NCBI GenBank assembly: GCA_947166385.1
Contig: CAMVEB010000019.1
Location: 1 to 64,000, forward strand
Source: an uncultured Clostridia bacterium
Lineage (GTDB): Bacteria; Bacillota; Clostridia; Christensenellales; Aristaeellaceae
DNA: 64,000 nt
Direction: 5' to 3'
Below the pieces are notes generated by a model, which saw only the letters and a program-made list of their open reading frames with translations, ran no database searches and had not been told where the DNA came from. A program made the translations under genes and the position numbers. Below are positions 60,512-64,000 of this stretch, in pieces. Every line of letters begins with the position of its first letter. Positions within the stretch are counted from its first letter, which is position 1.

Positions 60512-61828
60512 TTACTGATAAGATGTTGATCCCGGCAGTGTGAGGTGCAGGACAAACACCGGTTGGCTCTCCACAGTCATTCGTCCGCCGACTTCCTCCA
60601 CTGACCTTCGAAGGGACAGCAATCCGCCGCTTTCCGCAACGATTCCCTTCGGCGCTTTCCCATTATTGGTAATCCGGACAGTCAGCGACACCCCCTCTTT
60701 CTTCAGTTCCGCATTAATCCAGTCGCCTTCCGCGTGCTTGACCGTGTTTACGGCACACTCCTGAATCGCGTGTGCCAGCAGGACCCGCCGTGTAGAATCA
60801 TTCGGCATCTCCCCGTGGATCTCCGCTGTAACGCCGATGCTCTTCACCATCGCCAGTGTCTGCTGCAGCAGGTCTTCTCCGAGATTGTTCACTTCGGTTT
60901 CCGCTTCCGTCAGCACTTCCGCTTCCCGGAGCAGAAACCGGTTCATTTCCCGTGTGGCGGTTAGAACCATATTCGCATCTGTGCTTTCCGGGTGTTCCAG
61001 GGTATACCGCCCCATCAGCAACACCTGCCCCAGTTGGTTGTGCAAAGTGGCCCGGGCATTGGCCTCCTCCCGGGCAATGAACATGTCCCCGGAAAGCTCG
61101 CTGACCTCTTTCATGCGGCGCTGGATATCCCGCAACCGCTCGTTCTTTTTCTGCAGTTCCTCCGTCACTCGGTACTGCGCCGTCACATCCGTCACGGTGA
61201 TCCGGTCGTAAATCTCCCCGTTTTCGGTTAGCTTATCCCTCGAGAATCTTCGGATGGTTCCATCCGGCATCCGGACCAGAATTTCTTCCCCCTGTTTTTC
61301 CCCGGCTGTCTCAATCTGTTCCTGGAATCGGACCGCGTCGGAAAGCACGCCGCCGGTCATCTGCCGGCAGACAGTATTGATCTGCAGGTTCGAAAGCCGG
61401 ACTGTGCCGTCCGCGCTGCTGATACAGATCCCCTCCGGTAGCAGGTCCACCGTTTCATGGATGGCCTCTGGTGTCAGATGGCTTCGGCGGTACTGGAAAT
61501 CGTTCCGGAAAAACCACCCAAGCAGGAGTCCGAACAGGACTTCCATAGCGGCATACAGCCACCAGGGTGCTTCAAACAAGGCAACTTGGAAAAACTGATA
61601 CCGCGGATCCGGTTCCGTCAGGTAGGCGTACCGGGCGCAGTCCATCAGGATCAGAAACAGGAGAAAGATGCCCGTCATATTCAATCCGGTCAGGAAAGCG
61701 AGTCTTTTTCCGCGCTGTGTCCGAAGAGTGTTGATCAGGACGATTAGCCCGCCAATCACCAGCGCCAGAGCTGTCAGTTCAATCGCATACCAGAGCAGGT
61801 GGTTTTTCGTCATCCACATCGCATTCAT
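60512..61828 (-). CDS. Sensor histidine kinase (NarX/LuxR-partner type)
   Basis: A 438-residue kinase with three membrane segments near the start, a PAS-like region (ETVDLLPEGICISSADGTVR) and a HisKA_3-type dimerisation helix (ARATLHNQLGQVLLMGRYTL, with the phosphoacceptor His). It ends with an ATPase domain with HAIQECAVNTVKHAEGD (N box) and GLLSLRRSVEEVGG (G box). Its start overlaps the upstream 7TM gene by four bases (ATGA). It probably phosphorylates the downstream regulator. Confidence 0.9.
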   Translation of the reverse strand: MNAMWMTKNHLLWYAIELTALALVIGGLIVLINTLRTQRGKRLAFLTGLNMTGIFLLFLILMDCARYAYLTEPDPRYQFFQVALFEAPWWLYAAMEVLFGLLLGWFFRNDFQYRRSHLTPEAIHETVDLLPEGICISSADGTVRLSNLQINTVCRQMTGGVLSDAVRFQEQIETAGEKQGEEILVRMPDGTIRRFSRDKLTENGEIYDRITVTDVTAQYRVTEELQKKNERLRDIQRRMKEVSELSGDMFIAREEANARATLHNQLGQVLLMGRYTLEHPESTDANMVLTATREMNRFLLREAEVLTEAETEVNNLGEDLLQQTLAMVKSIGVTAEIHGEMPNDSTRRVLLAHAIQECAVNTVKHAEGDWINAELKKEGVSLTVRITNNGKAPKGIVAESGGLLSLRRSVEEVGGRMTVESQPVFVLHLTLPGSTSYQ

Positions 61829-63513
61829 ACCATTTCTCCTCCCTTCCGCCTCCGGATGGTCAGGAAAACAGTGCTTTCGCTGATGCGTGCTTCAGTCAGA
61901 AGAATTGTATCCGGGATCGCAAGCTCCTTTTTCAGCTCCACTGCCAGCCTGATCCCATCCTCCAGCAGAGAAACCGTCATCCTCCGCAGAGCGGGCAGCC
62001 AGGCTTCGATCACGGTTTCGAAACTGTCATACAGATCGTGGATATCGGAAAGCGGAAATTCAGCCATCTCCTCCCCGATCGCCGCGGCTTCCACTCCGCA
62101 GCATTTCAAGAACCGGGCGGACTCCTGCAGAGCCAGAAACAGCTCACGGTTTTTCTTCGGCAGCATATGCTCATCCAGGAGCAGCAAGTTGCTCTTGCGC
62201 TTGCACCACGCGTTCAGCACACAGCATTCTCCCAGCGCATTTCGGAACTGCTCCGGATCTTCTGTCCCGGAGATTTCCAGCAGCTCCGCAATCCGTCGCT
62301 GTCGTGGATACAGTTCCCGGGCAATCCTGTCATACACCTGATTCTGCGCATCAAGCCGCGCTTTTTTCTCTTTCAGTTCATTCTCTGCGCGGATCAGATC
62401 ATTTTCTTCCCGAAGAATATCATTGGCCGATTCCAGCCGCCGGTTCTCCCGGTGCAGTTCTGTCTCATCCTCTGTCCAGAAAGCATATCCGGCCCGAATC
62501 TTCATGCCCGACAGTCGGATATCCTCCTGCAGATATACGGGCCTCTTCAGGGAGGCCTGTAGCTCCGCTTTTGAAGCGTTGACTGTCCGGTTGGTCCAGT
62601 AAACCGGATCCAGTTCCGGATTTGTAATTATGACCGGCAAACCCAGCTGTTTGAAAAAGCCGATATGGTTTTCATTGCTGGGGATCAGACGGTTCCGGAT
62701 ACAGACCTCGAAAATCCCCAGCATGCCGAAAATGTTAATCTCCTGCGTGCTGTACGGTTGGTGGACATGCAACAGGTCAAATACGAGCATGTTCATCACC
62801 AGCATAACGAGCCAGATCAGAGTCGCTCCTGTGAGCAGGGCAATACCCTTGGCAGAGCGTCGTCCTGTAGCCCGGAAAAGAAGGATCAGTCCGATCACAG
62901 ATGTCAGGATCATCCAGGCATACAGCAGATAGAAGCCGACGCCGTGGGAATATCTCCCGGTTACAATCATCAGCTCCGGGAATTCGGCTTTGGGGCAATA
63001 GACCAGATGATGAAGATCATTTGTCAGTACCGTCATAGACAGGAATGCCGCGGGGATCAGTAGCATTCGTTCGTCCCATCTGTCGCTGTCCTGTTCACCG
63101 CGGCAGATTCGAACACAGGCCATCAGGAACAGGGCTGGATTCATGGCCTGCGGAATCCAGTAGGCATATTTGCTGTATCGGTTCACTTTCAGGGCACCGG
63201 TATGATCCCCAACAATCCGGTTACTGAAAACCTGTGTTGTCAGAAGAAAGAGCATCATGATCCCGGCTGCTATCAGATAGGTCCGCTCCCGTGACGGCAG
63301 CAGCCGGGATCGTACGGACTGGGTCCAGAACAGGATCAGGCCGGCAAAAATGGTAAACCGACCGCTGAACAGGAAGCTGTTCAGCGCCAGGTTCTCCGTC
63401 GGATCAAAATAATGCAACACCCCACCCAACAGAAGGAATCCGATAAACAGCCAGGTATTCCTTTGAATAGCCCTCTTTCCGGAAGAATGAGGTTCTTCTG
63501 TTCTGCTCATCAT
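61825..63513 (-). CDS. 7TM sensor protein lacking a kinase core
   Basis: A 562-residue protein with seven or eight membrane helices in the first 250 residues, a PAS-like or linker region, and a coiled coil (ESANDILREENDLIRAENEL). The remaining 180 residues have no histidine or ATPase motifs expected of a kinase, although the overall layout resembles HisKA_7TM proteins. It probably passes the signal to the adjacent kinase. The start at 63513 lies two bases past the upstream stop, so translation is coupled. Confidence 0.75.
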   Translation of the reverse strand: MMSRTEEPHSSGKRAIQRNTWLFIGFLLLGGVLHYFDPTENLALNSFLFSGRFTIFAGLILFWTQSVRSRLLPSRERTYLIAAGIMMLFLLTTQVFSNRIVGDHTGALKVNRYSKYAYWIPQAMNPALFLMACVRICRGEQDSDRWDERMLLIPAAFLSMTVLTNDLHHLVYCPKAEFPELMIVTGRYSHGVGFYLLYAWMILTSVIGLILLFRATGRRSAKGIALLTGATLIWLVMLVMNMLVFDLLHVHQPYSTQEINIFGMLGIFEVCIRNRLIPSNENHIGFFKQLGLPVIITNPELDPVYWTNRTVNASKAELQASLKRPVYLQEDIRLSGMKIRAGYAFWTEDETELHRENRRLESANDILREENDLIRAENELKEKKARLDAQNQVYDRIARELYPRQRRIAELLEISGTEDPEQFRNALGECCVLNAWCKRKSNLLLLDEHMLPKKNRELFLALQESARFLKCCGVEAAAIGEEMAEFPLSDIHDLYDSFETVIEAWLPALRRMTVSLLEDGIRLAVELKKELAIPDTILLTEARISESTVFLTIRRRKGGEMV

Positions 63514-63515
63514 GG

Positions 63516-64000
63516 TTACTGCGGTACAGATGGATGAGCGGGCTTCGGCAGCCCGCACTCCGAGCAGAACTTCCCGGTATTCCCCTCATGGCCGTTTTCG
63601 CAGGTCCAGGGGCCTTCCGGGATCACAGGCTTTGGCAGTCCGCATTCGGTGCAGAATTTCCCCGTGTTCCCCTCATGTCCGTTCTCACAGGTCCAGGTTT
63701 CAGCCGCCGGTTCCGGCGTGGGCGACGGTTCCGGCTTGGGGGCTCCGCATTCTGAGCAGAACTTCCCGGTATTCCCCTCATGTCCGTTCTCGCAGGTCCA
63801 GAATGTCTCTGCCTGAACAGGGGCCAGCGTCACGTCCGGGATCGGGTCAGCGGGCACAAAAACATCCTCAAAGGAAGGCACCTGAATATCCACGCCCCTG
63901 GACAGAGGGTCGGTCTCTGTCGCTGCGCTGCGGCTGTAGAGATCATACTCCCGGTAGGACCGCTGGCACAGGATCACCGACAGGTCATTGTTGATCTCGA
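63516..64000 (-). CDS. Protein with three zinc-ribbon repeats (5' end outside window)
   Basis: The last 161 codons of a protein running off the right edge. It ends with three near-identical repeats, each containing WTCENGHEGNTGKFCSECG, with four Cys that should bind zinc (CxxxH/CxxC style). Pro/Thr/Glu-rich linkers separate the repeats. Before them is a soluble region (DLSVILCQRSYREYDLYSRS). It is the first readable gene of the sensor operon. Full domain content cannot be judged from this fragment. Confidence 0.8.
   Translation of the reverse strand, partial: EINNDLSVILCQRSYREYDLYSRSAATETDPLSRGVDIQVPSFEDVFVPADPIPDVTLAPVQAETFWTCENGHEGNTGKFCSECGAPKPEPSPTPEPAAETWTCENGHEGNTGKFCTECGLPKPVIPEGPWTCENGHEGNTGKFCSECGLPKPAHPSVPQ

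Noticed and set aside
1-64000. CRISPR array, rRNA or tRNA genes
   Set aside because: No regularly spaced repeats, no rRNA segments and no tRNA-like stem and T-loop patterns were seen by eye. A dedicated tRNA search was not possible.

Overview
The window looks like a chromosomal segment of an anaerobic, Gram-positive-type bacterium of the class Clostridia, probably a gut or rumen lineage. This is an inference from strong AGGAGG-type ribosome binding sites, sigma-A-like promoters, medium-to-high GC, and families common in that group: a NHLM-type peptide exporter, CotH with a VTC polymerase and DUF4956, DUF6483, HD-GYP and Rrf2 proteins. No species can be named from the sequence, and I saw no rRNA, tRNA or CRISPR array.

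Layout. 1-2.3 kb: end of a 7TM sensor kinase gene, a broken tcdA and the azlCD exporter. 2.4-7.5 kb: an Rrf2 regulator, an acetyltransferase and a polar amino-acid ABC importer. The importer's binding-protein gene and its permease operon each have a promoter, a short Cys-rich leader peptide and a terminator-like hairpin. 7.6-9.4 kb: debris (a frameshifted nuclease-like gene and an integrase remnant) around an intact toxin-antitoxin pair. 9.4-18.4 kb: one minus-strand operon with a NHLM-type peptide exporter (short adaptor, C39-peptidase ABC transporter, second ABC transporter), a Cys-containing double-glycine precursor, a STAS protein and a membrane PP2C phosphatase with a large extracytoplasmic propeller. 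18.5-19.1 kb: insertion-sequence remnants.

19.2-25.5 kb: mixed housekeeping and accessory genes (AAA ATPase, small acidic proteins, DUF89, DUF434, NUDIX, HD-family remnant, a secreted protein). 25.7-32.1 kb: a plus-strand surface cluster (carbohydrate-binding protein, VTC polyphosphate polymerase, DUF4956, phosphodiester glycosidase, CotH). 32.2-45.5 kb: acyltransferase, M15 peptidase, pyruvate/PEP-binding protein, AAA-ATPase/nuclease-like protein, PAP2 phosphatase, PPOX protein, MutT, HD-GYP, DMT transporter, DUF6483 and PHP genes. 45.7-51.2 kb: secreted proteins, including a three-module SLH/NlpC/C39-like protein. 51.4-55.7 kb: tldD-tldE and a two-domain PPK2. 55.8-64 kb: secreted proteins, one with Cys-rich repeats, and a sensor operon (zinc-ribbon protein, 7TM sensor, histidine kinase, LuxR-type regulator).

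Three observations stand out. The two Cys-codon leaders fit transcription attenuation of a likely cyst(e)ine importer. The exporter-precursor-STAS-PP2C operon joins peptide secretion to a partner-switching signal. Three minus-strand genes share a promoter whose 17-bp spacer is itself conserved.
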